From positions 12,062,955 to 12,124,954 of the forward strand of contig NC_049991.1 of the NCBI RefSeq assembly GCF_000003815.2: a DNA stretch of 62,000 bases, in the 5' to 3' direction. Numbering within the stretch: position 1 is the first letter of the stretch; every line of letters begins with the position of its first letter. The notes below the pieces were generated by a model. That model saw nothing but the letters and a program-made list of their open reading frames with translations, was not told where the DNA came from and searched no databases. Shown here piece after piece: positions 26,057-38,392 of the stretch. The DNA is from Branchiostoma floridae (lineage: Eukaryota > Chordata > Leptocardii > Amphioxiformes > Branchiostomatidae). Position numbers and translations under genes: made by a program.

Positions 26057-26115
26057 ATTTAAAGTTGTAAATATTGTCTCATGTGTCATGTAATTCCCTG
26101 TTATTAATGAACATG
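26057..26115 (+). repeat. Short direct repeat R1, right copy
   Basis: Matches 25710-25768 with only isolated differences and immediately follows the end of copy B. Confidence 0.9.
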
Positions 26116-29100
26116 TACACAAGGCAGGGTCAGTGAACCCAGAAAGTATGCTACCAGAGACATTACCGCAGATTCCACACGGAGACTGAGGCATGTCCAG
26201 CACAACAAGGGACAGATTCTGGGACAGTTGCACTGATCTGACAGGTCCAGAATAGTAACCCGTCTGCTCAGGTCTCTGTTGATCCAGGTCATGTTGGAAA
26301 GTGAATGGGCTGATGACATCTACCTGTAAAAATTCATGTTGACTCTAGAGAGTTAAACATACTTACAGAAACCACCTTATATGTGTATGAACGATCACAC
26401 TACTTTCCGTCGAAGACTTTTTCCATCGATACTTGTTTTAAAACACATAAATCTGTGTTTAGTTTTGACTTGACTTGATGTACATTGTAAACATAGAAAG
26501 CCACTTTATAAGCAATGTTATTTTAAAGCCATATATTTTATGTATTCTTTATTCCGTGTACAAAAGATAAACTATACTTGAAAAGTATGGGGACTATTCT
26601 ATGGCCATTATTGTTTAAACATTGTGTGGATGATTGACAGTAATGTGAGATGACCTTCAAAGAATATTTTCAAAATGAATATTCATGAAAGTTATTATCA
26701 TATTACACAACTGTACATCAAACTTGTCAATCACATGTAATGAATTTTCCCCAAGTGCTTTTATATTGAAAATATTAGCATTTGTCAAAATTGGAAAAGT
26801 GGAATTCCAAACTTAACTGGAGCCTATTCTTGGTTGTTATCCAGAGATAATTTACCACAAAGAGAGAATTAAATTCTTAGAAACTAGCAATCTCCACGTG
26901 ATGATGGGGACTTGATCAAAAGAGGCGCATATCAAGACTCTGAATTCGAAGGTTTTTGGAATGTGCAATACAAAACAATGATAGCAAATATATCTTAATC
27001 CCACACATCTGTTTCAGTCATCAAAAACCACTCATTGCAAGGGACCTATATTAGAGAAGTGTTAGAGCAGCATAAATGGGGTGGAAACTTGCTGACGATG
27101 TAACTGCAGGACAGCGTACCGTATCAGTTCTACAACCTGATACACTTGACTCGTGGCCTTTACTGGCTGAGGACATTACCAGAATTATGTGCAGTGATCC
27201 ATCAAAACTTAACCCATGGTCAAGGCTGCGGACGTACGTGATGACATAGGTGGGACTGACCATGCGCTCAACATACAACCTTCTCCTTCTCATCATCATT
27301 ATGTGTGAAAGATGTAGCAAGAACTTTAACAGCTACATTAAAAAAATTCAAGATAGTAACCGTAGTAAAACGTTTCATTTTGAACAAAACTTGACACTGA
27401 CACCATCTCTAGCCTTTACTGCAGACCTTAAAGAGCTTAAGCAGCTTAAGTATTTCACTGTATGACAAAATATGTACATACACAGTGCACACTGTGTCAT
27501 AATAGTGCAGCTGGCAGCATGTAAAAGATAGTGGTAATATTTAAAAACCAGAAAGACATATTGCAATGGCTTATACCGATATTTGTATGCATGTGTGACC
27601 AAAACTGGTTTAATGGTTGGTGCGGCTGCTTTTTGACCTTCGAAAGGGTAATGAAGTGTACAAGGTCGTAACCTGATCAATGTAATAAAGGTCCGCACCT
27701 TTGATATCAAACCTTCAGTATGGAATGTTGTAGTGGACATGACACTAGGCCAGACAGAGGCACGTACGTGGAGAGACACATGGTCAATGCTGTCAAGGTT
27801 GTTGAAGGACTGTTGGTTTTGGACCAGTTCATTCACCTAATGGTATTCCCTATTGGTTCCAAACAGTATGGAAAAGGCTATGAACACCTTTGGCTTTGCA
27901 ATACACATTTCCTTTGTGTAGCTTTCTGTCACCAAATAGTGTGCTACATTGACATCTCTGTAATTTCAATTACAGGCAAAGATCAGTTGTCAAATTGATC
28001 ATATTTTGATATGTAGCCTGCAGATCAAATGAAAAGGAGTGGAGATGAATTGAAATATGACAAGAGGCAGTATATATAGATAAGGTTATGACACACATAA
28101 AAGGAAGGCCATGATGGCAGACCTACATGTAGATGACGTGACTTGGGACACTCATCTTTAGTGCTTTTGACAGTTATCAGTGGGGTCAAGGCCATTGCTG
28201 ATATGACTGAATCTGAAGTATGTGACACGTAGCTGTATATTGGGTGGAACTGCACTTACCAAAAATCACCTGTAAGGTCTAACACACTTTCAGCATAATT
28301 GTCTACCTACTGGCTAGGCATTGCTTTATGTTTTTGCTGTCCTCTTTTTCTCTGTCAGTTCACTGCAGGTTTATTCCAGCGTGCATGCTTAAATTTCAGC
28401 CTTCAGGAAGGGAAGGAAACAGATAAAAAGGATGTAGGAGAAAGGTTTCTGCAGTCCTATCTCCCTTCTCCTTCCTAAAAGGATTGCAATCCACCTGTGG
28501 GAAGTACAGATGACCAGTGGCAAGGCTACGGGACCAACAGCCTTGGCTGATTCAGGAAAATCTGAGGCAGGTCGCCGGACGGGTGGGCGAAATGGAAGGA
28601 GAGCCCGGCATGTAGACAGGCATTCCTCACCATGATAGCAATGCTAAGCCAGCACATCCCTGGCAGGGAGAGGGACAGCTGGTGTCATACCCCTCCCCAC
28701 AGTCCACGCACAAGTGCATGGACCAAGGTTGTTGTGACGGGGAGGAATGTAAGCAATGGTTATCCCTCCCTTTATCACGCGCACCCTGCCTCTACCTATT
28801 ACCGAGATGGTTTCAACCTGATTTTTATGGAAAGTTGAAGGAACTCTATGGATGAGAAACTTGATGAGACTTACCTGACAGTTCTGATGATTTATGACTG
28901 CATTATCTGGCTATACATATGTATGCGGCCACTAGACAGCTAAAAACAAGAAAATAGATACAATACAGTTCTAGTCTAATTAAAATGAAGTGCCCATTAC
29001 TGGTGCTGCCCATAAACTACATGTAGAACCTCTCTACTTCATTAAAGAATTACAAGAGAGCTGAACAACGTTAGCTGAAATTAAACGACATTTATCCAGA

Positions 29101-32100
29101 ATTCCACGAAGTTCAGTCAGTAAACTGTGGAATGGTATCTGAATGTTTTTATGGATTTTTATGATACCATAAATGTGTTGAATACTGGCTGATAGCAGTA
29201 GTATGAAGTGTAGTTCCAATATTCCATAAGTTATCGCCCAGGCTCTAAGTGGTGTAGACCTGTCAGTTGGGCCCCAGTGATCTATGGGTTGCAGACAAAC
29301 CTCAAAGGGTGCCGCCATTTTGACTCCCAACAGTGGCTTTTATGTATTTGCTGTGTACAAAGTAAATGTTCATTTTACACTTTGGTTCTAGGAGAAAGAA
29401 TCATCCGAAGCCAGTGAAAACAACAACAAAATCAGTCTCATGAGAAAGACACGCCCACCTGACTAAACATTTTATCCCTCACTTAACAGTTTCCTGAACT
29501 GTAGTAACATTTTCATTATAACTAAGGTTTTGTGACTTCCATACTTCTTACAGTACAGGATCTAGAAACAGGTTGTATTGGAGGGCTGCCCTTATTCACA
29601 AAGTGAGAATGATGAAGTACAAGTTGATACAGCTTTCTCATGCTTTTTACAGTTTCAGTAAAAAGATTCTTTCACGCTTATTTTCATTCTTGAAACAAGT
29701 TCACAGCTTCATTTTGTCTCATTTTTGTGTATCTAGCAATATCCATAGCCTACAGACCAACGTTAACCAAAATCCTGATCATAGCCAACAGCATCATGGT
29801 GTTGAAACATTACTTCTTAACACAGTATAGATATAGTCAGTGTATAGCATATAAGCATAGCCTCAAGACAAAAAGAACAACATTTGTTCTCTAAAAGTAG
29901 TTCAGTCTGCCCATTAACGTCCACATGGCGCAAAGATACACAACCCTGTTCATCTTTACCAAGTCTCTTAGCTGTTCAAAACAAGTCTGTAGCTTGCAGC
30001 TTGCTCATAACTAAGAGTTAATGAATTGGCCAGTGGTGCTGTGTATTGTGAAAGTAGGAGCTGATTGGCTTGCACACGCCGGTATTTACCTGGGAGCCAC
30101 ACGCCACGCGGCAGAAACTCTAGACACCAGCCACTCAGCGACTTTTCACACCACCCCGAGGATTTGTGACCCCAGGAGTGTATTTATACGAGGCACGCCA
30201 AGCCGTGTGCCATTCTTCTAAAGTCTAGTGCAAGCTCAAGGCAGCCCTTTCTGGCTCGATTTTGTCCTTAGCTACAATCCCAACACCTTTGTCAAATACT
30301 TTTGTGTCAGATTTGGGGGCTTGGCCCTTTGTTGTATCAAAGTTGTCCTCTTTCCAAGTTGTCTTAAGAAAGACCAAACAAAACTTGACCTTTTTCCCTA
30401 CATCAGCGCTGCTGTGTGAGCAAACAGTCCTTGGAGAGAGTCAACTGATGGCACTGAACTCTTGTCTGTTGGCAGGGAGCCTCTTGGGTTGGGATAAACT
30501 GTAACAGTATATCAGCAGTATCAAAGACAAGATGACACCAAGAAAATTCAAAATCCAACAAAAAAGATAAGCTGCTGTCTAGATTGCTGTCATACAAATG
30601 AATGAGTTTGGAGGTGAACAATTATATTTAGTATTTCTATGTTTTAGCTTTGACTTCCATTGTGGATGGAAGATGCAAGACAATTTTGAGACCATCCATG
30701 GTGAATGTATGACTCATAACTAAACTTCCTTCTACAGCAAATAAGAGGATTTTGAAAGTAGTCCACAGCAGCTGGACTTGTCACAAGAGTGATGACAGTT
30801 GTACCAGACAGTGCAAGTACCCCTGACCTACTGTTGTAAGACTATAAACTTTGCTGGAAAAATCATTTTCCGCCCCCATTATTCTGCCTCCTCAAAAAAG
30901 ATACCCGTAGCCTATAATTGAAATGATAGGCAAAGGATCTTGGAAGATGGTTATACATATTAAGGTTCACAACGTTAACCAGGTTGTTCAACAATGATGA
31001 CAAACGTGACAAGTATTTTAGAGTCATTATGTTTACTCCTGATAGTATTCAGTAATGTAGAAGATACTCTATCAGATTCAGGCCATGTATTTTAAGCATT
31101 TTATCGGAAGGAAGAAAGGTTGACAGGTTGGGTCAAGAAAATAACTGGTCATTAATCATTTCTATGATGGGTCTGACTTATGGGTATGTTAATTTCAGAC
31201 CTTACTGATGATAAGTAGTTATTCTTTGTATGTAGTCTTAGCAAGCAATAACTGAATGAGGTGAAAAAATTACCAGTAAATGCATACTGAAAAATGATGA
31301 GAGAGACATATATCAAAATCATATTTACCATGTATGTATACATGTTGTTTAAAGGTCTTCAGGTTGTTTACAAGTCAGTAGATGTAAGTTTCCTTGCTTG
31401 ACGCACATGATCTCTTGTTGTTTAAACGTGAGGCCCTGCACAAAGTTTGCTCGCTCTCCCAACATTTTCTTTTCACTGTTTATGATGTGCATGTGACTGG
31501 CTGGATTGAAATTCGCCACCGTGTGTGAGGATGCCACCCTCGTGGCAGAGGTGCACAGAACAAAGCCACTGTTTGCCAGTTTGCCTTTTGCAGAGGAGCG
31601 ACAGTCAACAGTGCCATGCTGCCCTGATTGTTGCGGTTTTGTTAGAACAGAGAAAAAGTAGCAATCAGGAGGAGACGGAGATGAAAAGCAGTCTTACAAT
31701 TTTACTTTTCTAGAGTTCAGATAAGCTTGTTTGAAGTTTTCAGCAAACTGTCCAGTAGTTTTTTAGCCATTTAGTGTTCAAATCACAAAGGTTTAAAACT
31801 CCCCCGACCTCTGCTGATAATGGAACAGTCCAATCCATTGGGTATTGCCCCCCAGTACCTGTCCTCTTAGCTCATTTCCCAGTTCCCTGTCATACCGGTA
31901 ATTTTACCATATCTCTCTGCTCTTGGCAAATATTATGATTGCCTGATTTGCCATCATTTGGGAATTTTGAGATTGATTCAGAATTTGAAACTTACAGTTT
32001 GTCTTTAATGTCAAAAAAATTGTATCAAAACTCTAATCTAGGATTTCTCAAACTTTGACAATACTATGTTTTCTAACTTCACCCATATACAAAAGTTTTG

Positions 32101-32572
32101 TTAAAACAATATGTGTCAGTATCAAACGATGGGATGTTAATGATGTCTTTTTTTCTTTTAAAGCTTATACCATCGTGGATGTATAAAAAATCCCTTGGCC
32201 CAAAATTTGTCTCTTCCTTTAAGATTGTCTAGTTCTCAAAGAATCTTTAAGGTGATCCTTCAGTTTTGATGTCAGATGTCAGCTTGTTTTACCATCCCAG
32301 TCACTCTTCTATTTAATTGAACTTGTCCCCAGACCAAATAGCCAAAGGTTCTTATCTACATGGAGACCAACATGTGGTTCCACTTCTTTATAATTTTGGA
32401 ACATTTGTAGTGAAGACAGGAGGCATCCTCCCTGAAAAGTGGAGGAATTTTGTCTGATCTTTAAAGCCCTCCTCTGCCAGCTGGTCCCGATTGTCAAACT
32501 TCTGGTCTTCTGAGGTTTGAAGCATTTTTGAAAAGCATAACACTAGCAGCTGAGCAGCACACCCTCTTGTCT

Positions 32573-32676
32573 GATTGGCTAGGGGTGGGAGTTATTTTAA
32601 CTCTGCTCTTTGATTGGTCAGTGGGAGGAGTTGAGAAGTGTGCAGGGGAGGAGTTATGCTAATGAGGTATGAGTCA
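32573..32676 (+). promoter_or_regulatory. Promoter-like cluster upstream of an alternative MRTF first exon
   Basis: Within about 100 bp there are two inverted CCAAT boxes (GATTGG at 32573 and 32612), G-rich GC/GT-box-like segments (GGGGTGGGA at 32582, GTGGGAGGAG at 32621, GGGGAGGAG at 32645), an octamer-like ATGCTAAT (32656-32663) and an AP-1/TRE site TGAGTCA (32670-32676). The density and order fit a TATA-less core promoter reading rightward into the exon ending at 32821. Vertebrate MRTF and myocardin genes use alternative promoters that change the N-terminus before RPEL1 (family knowledge). Use here is inference. Confidence 0.4.
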
Positions 32677-32763
32677 ACAGCAAGTGTTGGTATGGCAGCT
32701 GATGGGTAGTGTGGGATTTCTTGTTTCAACTGGGTGGCCACTCTGGCTTGTTCCTGGTGTCCG

Positions 32764-32821
32764 ATGCAGCTGAAAGAGACCAGAGCCGGTCGCAGGATTC
32801 GTCGGAGAAGTTTACTCCATG
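32764..32821 (+). CDS. Candidate alternative MRTF first coding exon (short isoform)
   Basis: From the ATG at 32764 the frame reads MQLKETRAGRRIRRRSLLH and ends CAT G|GTAGGA at 32821/32822. This is phase 1 and joins MRTF exon 2 exactly as exon 1 does (g|ca, Ala), placing a basic 19-residue leader directly in front of RPEL1. The frame is open upstream to a TAG at 32707. The donor is acceptable but not strong, and the Kozak context is weak (C at -3). Support comes from the phase match, the basic content and the promoter-like cluster just upstream. A one-in-three phase match can occur by chance. Confidence 0.35.
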
Positions 32822-34473
32822 GTAGGAACACCTCTTTTTGTTGTAAAAGTAGGGACAGAAAATTTCAGAAAGAAAGGACCGGCTATCGTGTCATTTTTCG
32901 GAGACAGTGGAAACCTGGGATGCCCTTGTTCTTTTTATAGGATGACACCATGTGCCAGTGTTTAGCTTGCCTGCAATAACAAAAGAGCTCGCCCTCTGTT
33001 TAGTTTGTCATATTCAGTCAGCACACTTGTCAACTACCTGTGGATATCAAAAACATTTTTGGGGGTCCAATTTTTTTCACCTTCATGAGGAAACTTTTCG
33101 TGTACATGTTGTGTATATGCTTCTGCGGAAACTTTTTGATGTACTGTACTTTTCTTTATGTGTCTCTTGCACTGGAGGTTTATTGTGTTGATCAGATGAT
33201 TCAAAAGTTCGTTTTCAAATTAGTCATATTCATAGTTTTCCCCTTATGCTTTGTGATACTATCCAGAAAAGTTTTTACCTGATGAAAGAGTTTTTAAACT
33301 TATGTAAACTTTGTGGTTTATGTCCCAGACAAGTTTTCCATGGCTGTCCATGGCTTGCTGATTGCTTTTTTTCATTTGTGTTGTGTCTGCTCTGTATCCA
33401 GAGAAGTTAATCATTTGATTTTTTGATAATGATGTTTTGATGTGTTGTAATGAAAAATGTGTTGAACTTTTAATGGTTTTGCAAATGCAAGAAATTTTCT
33501 TTACTGAAAGAGGAGTTAAGAAAATGTATTGATTCCGTGATTGATATGTAGTTGTGATAAATGATAGTATGACTTGATATCTATCTGGCAAAGTTCTTTC
33601 TATTTCATCAGCACTATCAGTTTTTGTTTTACTCCATATCAGTTACAATCAAAACATAAGCTGTAGATTCAATCTGCCTGCAACATGCAACATTTTAGTT
33701 CCATCTTAGTCACTGAAGTTTTAGTTTTCATTTCTAAGGGTCTCTTGATCAGGCTGTAGGTTTTTAAAGCATCTCCATTTTTAAAGGTCCACCGTCTGTT
33801 TTTGTTTTGAGCAGTAAATCTTGCAGACCCTCCATTTTTAAAGGTCTCCCGTTTGTGTTTGTTATGTGACCACACTGCTATTGTCAGCACCACCCCATCC
33901 ACATGTCCAGTATCAATTAGCCATGTCGGGGCCTCCCCATGTCTCCCCCAGCCTTGCAGCCTGACCCTGTCAGGAAAGGACTGCCTTGGACATGGGAACT
34001 TCTCATTGATTATCCCAGCTCCATGTAGGGATAGGGTCCTGTGTGTGGGAAAGCCTCAAGTCAGTGGCTACCATGCCTCTCAAAGTAGGAGGGTGTAAAG
34101 GACTCTGTCATTTTCATCAGGAGACTTTTAAGCTTGTAAAAGTAGAGAGTTTTCTGTTGTCCTAATCATCCAAAAAGCAGCCCAGCATGACCAGTAGTAG
34201 AGAAGTGAGAGTGAGCTGTGGTGATGAATAAGAGATGGAAGGGCAGGTTGACAGCTCGGAGGCTTGAGGCTGTGTGTCGCCCAGCTGAGATCACATGTTC
34301 TGGGCCGGTCCCCTGCTGGGTGGGACAGGCTGCTAGCCAGAGGCAAGCCTTGGCGCATGTCACAGCTTCCGCTGCAATCCTAGTAGCGTAAACAGAGCCG
34401 TAGGGACAGTAAAGAAGCTAAGTTTAAAATGTTGCTAGGGGGGACTTCGAAGGTCGGATGTTTAAACGCTGTC

Positions 34474-35269
34474 NNNNNNNNNNNNNNNNNNNNNNNNNNN
34501 NNNNNNNNNNNNNNNNNNNNNNNNNNNNNNNNNNNNNNNNNNNNNNNNNNNNNNNNNNNNNNNNNNNNNNNNNNNNNNNNNNNNNNNNNNNNNNNNNNNN
34601 NNNNNNNNNNNNNNNNNNNNNNNNNNNNNNNNNNNNNNNNNNNNNNNNNNNNNNNNNNNNNNNNNNNNNNNNNNNNNNNNNNNNNNNNNNNNNNNNNNNN
34701 NNNNNNNNNNNNNNNNNNNNNNNNNNNNNNNNNNNNNNNNNNNNNNNNNNNNNNNNNNNNNNNNNNNNNNNNNNNNNNNNNNNNNNNNNNNNNNNNNNNN
34801 NNNNNNNNNNNNNNNNNNNNNNNNNNNNNNNNNNNNNNNNNNNNNNNNNNNNNNNNNNNNNNNNNNNNNNNNNNNNNNNNNNNNNNNNNNNNNNNNNNNN
34901 NNNNNNNNNNNNNNNNNNNNNNNNNNNNNNNNNNNNNNNNNNNNNNNNNNNNNNNNNNNNNNNNNNNNNNNNNNNNNNNNNNNNNNNNNNNNNNNNNNNN
35001 NNNNNNNNNNNNNNNNNNNNNNNNNNNNNNNNNNNNNNNNNNNNNNNNNNNNNNNNNNNNNNNNNNNNNNNNNNNNNNNNNNNNNNNNNNNNNNNNNNNN
35101 NNNNNNNNNNNNNNNNNNNNNNNNNNNNNNNNNNNNNNNNNNNNNNNNNNNNNNNNNNNNNNNNNNNNNNNNNNNNNNNNNNNNNNNNNNNNNNNNNNNN
35201 NNNNNNNNNNNNNNNNNNNNNNNNNNNNNNNNNNNNNNNNNNNNNNNNNNNNNNNNNNNNNNNNNNNNN
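34474..35269. other. Assembly gap (796 N) in MRTF intron 1
   Basis: Run of N. The long frames that appear to span it are artefacts. Confidence 0.99.
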
Positions 35270-38200
35270 TGTTTTGAATTATCGAGTATTTATTTCCATG
35301 GCGGACATTGCCAAGATTATTGTGTATAGACATCAGATGACCCATCCCCACTCACCCCTCCATTTGTGTCATTCCAGTCACATTAGTTGACTCAGCCTTG
35401 AATCCCAAAGATTGAGTTCCACTGAAAGTTGTCATTCTGGAAAACTCTGGGGAGTTGGGATAGATATTTGCAGTGTCACCCCATGCCAAAGTGGCAAACT
35501 GTTGGCAGAAGCACCGGGAGACGGCCATGTTTCTAGTTTTCTTGTAGGAGACGTGTGCGAGTCTTTGATGTGGGTCCGAGACTGTTGACCTACAGGCCGC
35601 ACTAGATAAACTCACACTTTGTCGAGAGGTCTCCATTGCAGGTCCCGTTGTTGTCTCGGCTGTATTAAAGAATACTCTAGGCTTATATACTGTACACCCT
35701 GCTTTTATTTTGGACTTGACACCAATAAATATACTTTACAATTTCTTGTCATTGAAAGCAATAGATAGATGCAAAAGAAAACAGAATCATCAAATCTATA
35801 TTACTGTATTAGAGTTTTCATTACAGCCATATCAGTGTCTGACTGCTATGTTTTTTGATTGTTCAGCTGAGTAGAAGACCTCATCAACTATTCAGTAAAC
35901 GCTAGGATTTGGGTTACACAGCTATGTGTGAGATGTAAACTCATTCATTGGAAGCAAAACTGCTCTACTCCTCAGACTGTAAAAAAGTCTACGTATAAAC
36001 TTCATGACCTCAGCAACACCATTTAAGTGGAACACTTTTGCATTTTTGTTATTCTATACTTTTACCTTTCTACCAGCTGGGATGTTTGCTGGCTGGCCTT
36101 TGATCTAGCCTCTGCCTGCCTCCCCCCAGAGACTTGCCCAGTGGTAGCACCCTTGGCTCCCCAGCTACTGTTCATTTCTTGATTACCAACTGGATTCACC
36201 TGTTGTGCTCTCTGTGTTTGGTTGATTCCAGCCTCTTGAGCCTTATCTCAGAATTATGTTGTACTGTATACTCCAGGGATTTCAATATTCAGAAGTATGT
36301 ACTTTTTATAAAAACTCTATGGGGCTATCTTAACTTAATTGCCTCTTCAACTTCAAGCAATGTGCAGTAAACTGAGAATAATGTATTTTTCATAAGTTGT
36401 TGGATTCAATGTTATTTTGTTTCTTCTTTAAAACATGAAATGAGTATGGCTTGTTGGGAAGAGCCTTGGAACTCAGGCTGTGTGCAAGCTGTCAATGCTT
36501 TATCACTGCTCAGTAGCCTGGGGAACAGGACTTCTGAGGGGCCGACACAACACAGGAAAGTGTTTATCACTATCAAATCCAACTATGGGTTTAGTGCTTT
36601 GAAGTTGTCCCACTGAGCATTGTACATTCTGATCTTTGTTTTGAGTACACACTCATTCTGTCGCTTGTATCTCCTCACAAAACAACAGTGGCAGGCTGAC
36701 TGCCTGGCACGCTCGCTGGATTAGCCGGCTAATTGACAGCCGTCCTGTAGTCTATCCACATCTTTCAGGGGAGCCATAAGGAACTCTCCTGCCGGTCGGC
36801 ATGTCGGCAGCTGCACCCACAAAATCAAATCGCTTTGCCCTTGAACTTATCCTGAGGCTAGCATGAAAGATATCAACAAATTCTGCATATTTAGTAATTT
36901 TCATTTAATATTATTTAATGGAGATTGTTTATTGCTAACTGTACATAGACTGTGTTCTTGGTACCGGTAACATTTTCTAAGAACATTTCTGTGATAGTAC
37001 GAACCCAAAGGAAGGTCTGAGATTCGAGGTAGTTAGTTAAAAGTCTGTATGGACTTGAGACAAGTTGAGTTAGCTTTGTGGTCTCCACACACTGTTTACA
37101 GATGGCAAAGCTTGGGTGGACTTCTCTCTCATCCAAGCTCCTCCCATCTCCCTATCCAGGGTCATTAGTCTAAGTCCACTGTGCATTTCTCTCAGCATCT
37201 TCAAAGGTTCGTCACTGTGAGGTCTTGGGCTACCCAGGATTTCACAAATCCCAAGGAAAAACAAGAAAACTTCCTCAGCAGTGGTACCCAGTGGTATTAG
37301 CTTATCTCCTACATTCTTCTCATCCATGCTCATCTGTAGTTAAAAAAGAATGGCACCTCTTGAGGGCATGACTTGAAAGAAAACTGCGCAAACTGAGTTT
37401 GTCAGAAGTCTTCCCTTGGGGGTCGCATTGTGAAGAGAATGGAAGGTGTCCTGTAGGTCATTACCACATGTGACAGTCTTTAAGTTGTTGAGTCCACATC
37501 CTTACCAGAGGATTGGCAGAGGAGTAGCCTATTAGTGTCTTCATAAGATCTGGTGCCAGGGACATTCCAGGCTGATCTTGGGGAGTCTCGTCCCAAATTG
37601 AGAAATTTCTGGCTGTGAATTGAGGCTAATGATGTTGGAGAGGGCGGAGAGGAGGGACCACCTCCACTCGTCACTTGACATGTGGCCAGAAAGTGTCCGT
37701 GGTCAGATGGGGACCGTGGCTCGTGACCACCTCAGCGATTCTTCCCTAATGATATAGGAAATTGGGACTTATAGATACAACATGTATGTAGTTTACATGT
37801 TTTGTAAACTAGGTACAGATGACGATGATATGTTTTGTAGCAGTAATCCATTCATTTGACGGATTATCTGTTTGAACTTGACTTACACCCGTGTTGGTTG
37901 AATTGTGTGTAAGATCATAGCTAGATAACGTAAAAGTTAAAGAAGACAAGAATAGTGATTTTAATAATATGAGGCGTAAACTATTGCTACTGAACTTGAG
38001 TGTGCATTTTACAGCTAGCTGAAAAGTTGACTGTCCAGCTATCTGCAGGTGAAAAGACTAAACCAAACCAAACCAAAGCTAACCAAACCTAACCAGGCCA
38101 AATGAATCCCCAGCCATCAACCCACATCATCATACCACAATGTATTACCACCATGTGAAAATAGCAGGAAATCATCACCTTCACAGCTATTCCGCAGAGT

Positions 38201-38326
38201 TGTGTTTCAACTCAAGGATATCCTACTCTTCTTCACATTCTTCTCAAAATGCTTGGAGTTTGGCTCCAGGATATCAAATGTATGAATGTCCTGACAGACC
38301 TGACCTTTGACTCTTTCTATTCACAG

Positions 38327-38392
38327 CACTGGAGAGAAAGCTGTTGTCACGGCGACCAAGAGATGTTCTTGTCAACCAGGGCATCATGCCTC
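38327..38392 (+). CDS. MRTF: MRTF exon 2 (RPEL motif 1)
   Basis: Sixty-six bases between TTCACAG and a strong donor CTC|GTAAGT. It encodes ALERKLLSRRPRDVLVNQGI then MP, the first G-actin-binding RPEL motif (consensus R-P-x-x-x-E-L), here degenerate as RPRDVL. The end NQGIMP matches the vertebrate family sequence SQGIMPPLKSP at the same place. Phase 1 in and phase 1 out. Confidence 0.93.

Larger units (their letters stand above)
20768..38326 (+). other. MRTF intron 1 (17.5 kb)
   Basis: Begins GTAGGT and ends TTCTATTCACAG. It holds dispersed repeat copies (21746-21911), a 290-bp duplicated segment (24139-24420 and 25769-26055), a promoter-like cluster with a phase-compatible alternative first exon (32573-32821) and a 796-N gap (34474-35269). 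GC-richer islets at about 24520-24760, 30050-30230 and 36670-36830 have no recognised coding content. The remainder shows nothing I can name. Confidence 0.7.

Noticed and set aside
30021-30221. GATTGG box and TATTTATA element at 30060-30190, possible promoter
   Set aside because: Two weak motifs 120 bp apart with no following exon that joins MRTF in phase.
34380-35390. Open frames of 280-320 codons crossing the second gap
   Set aside because: Composed almost entirely of N.
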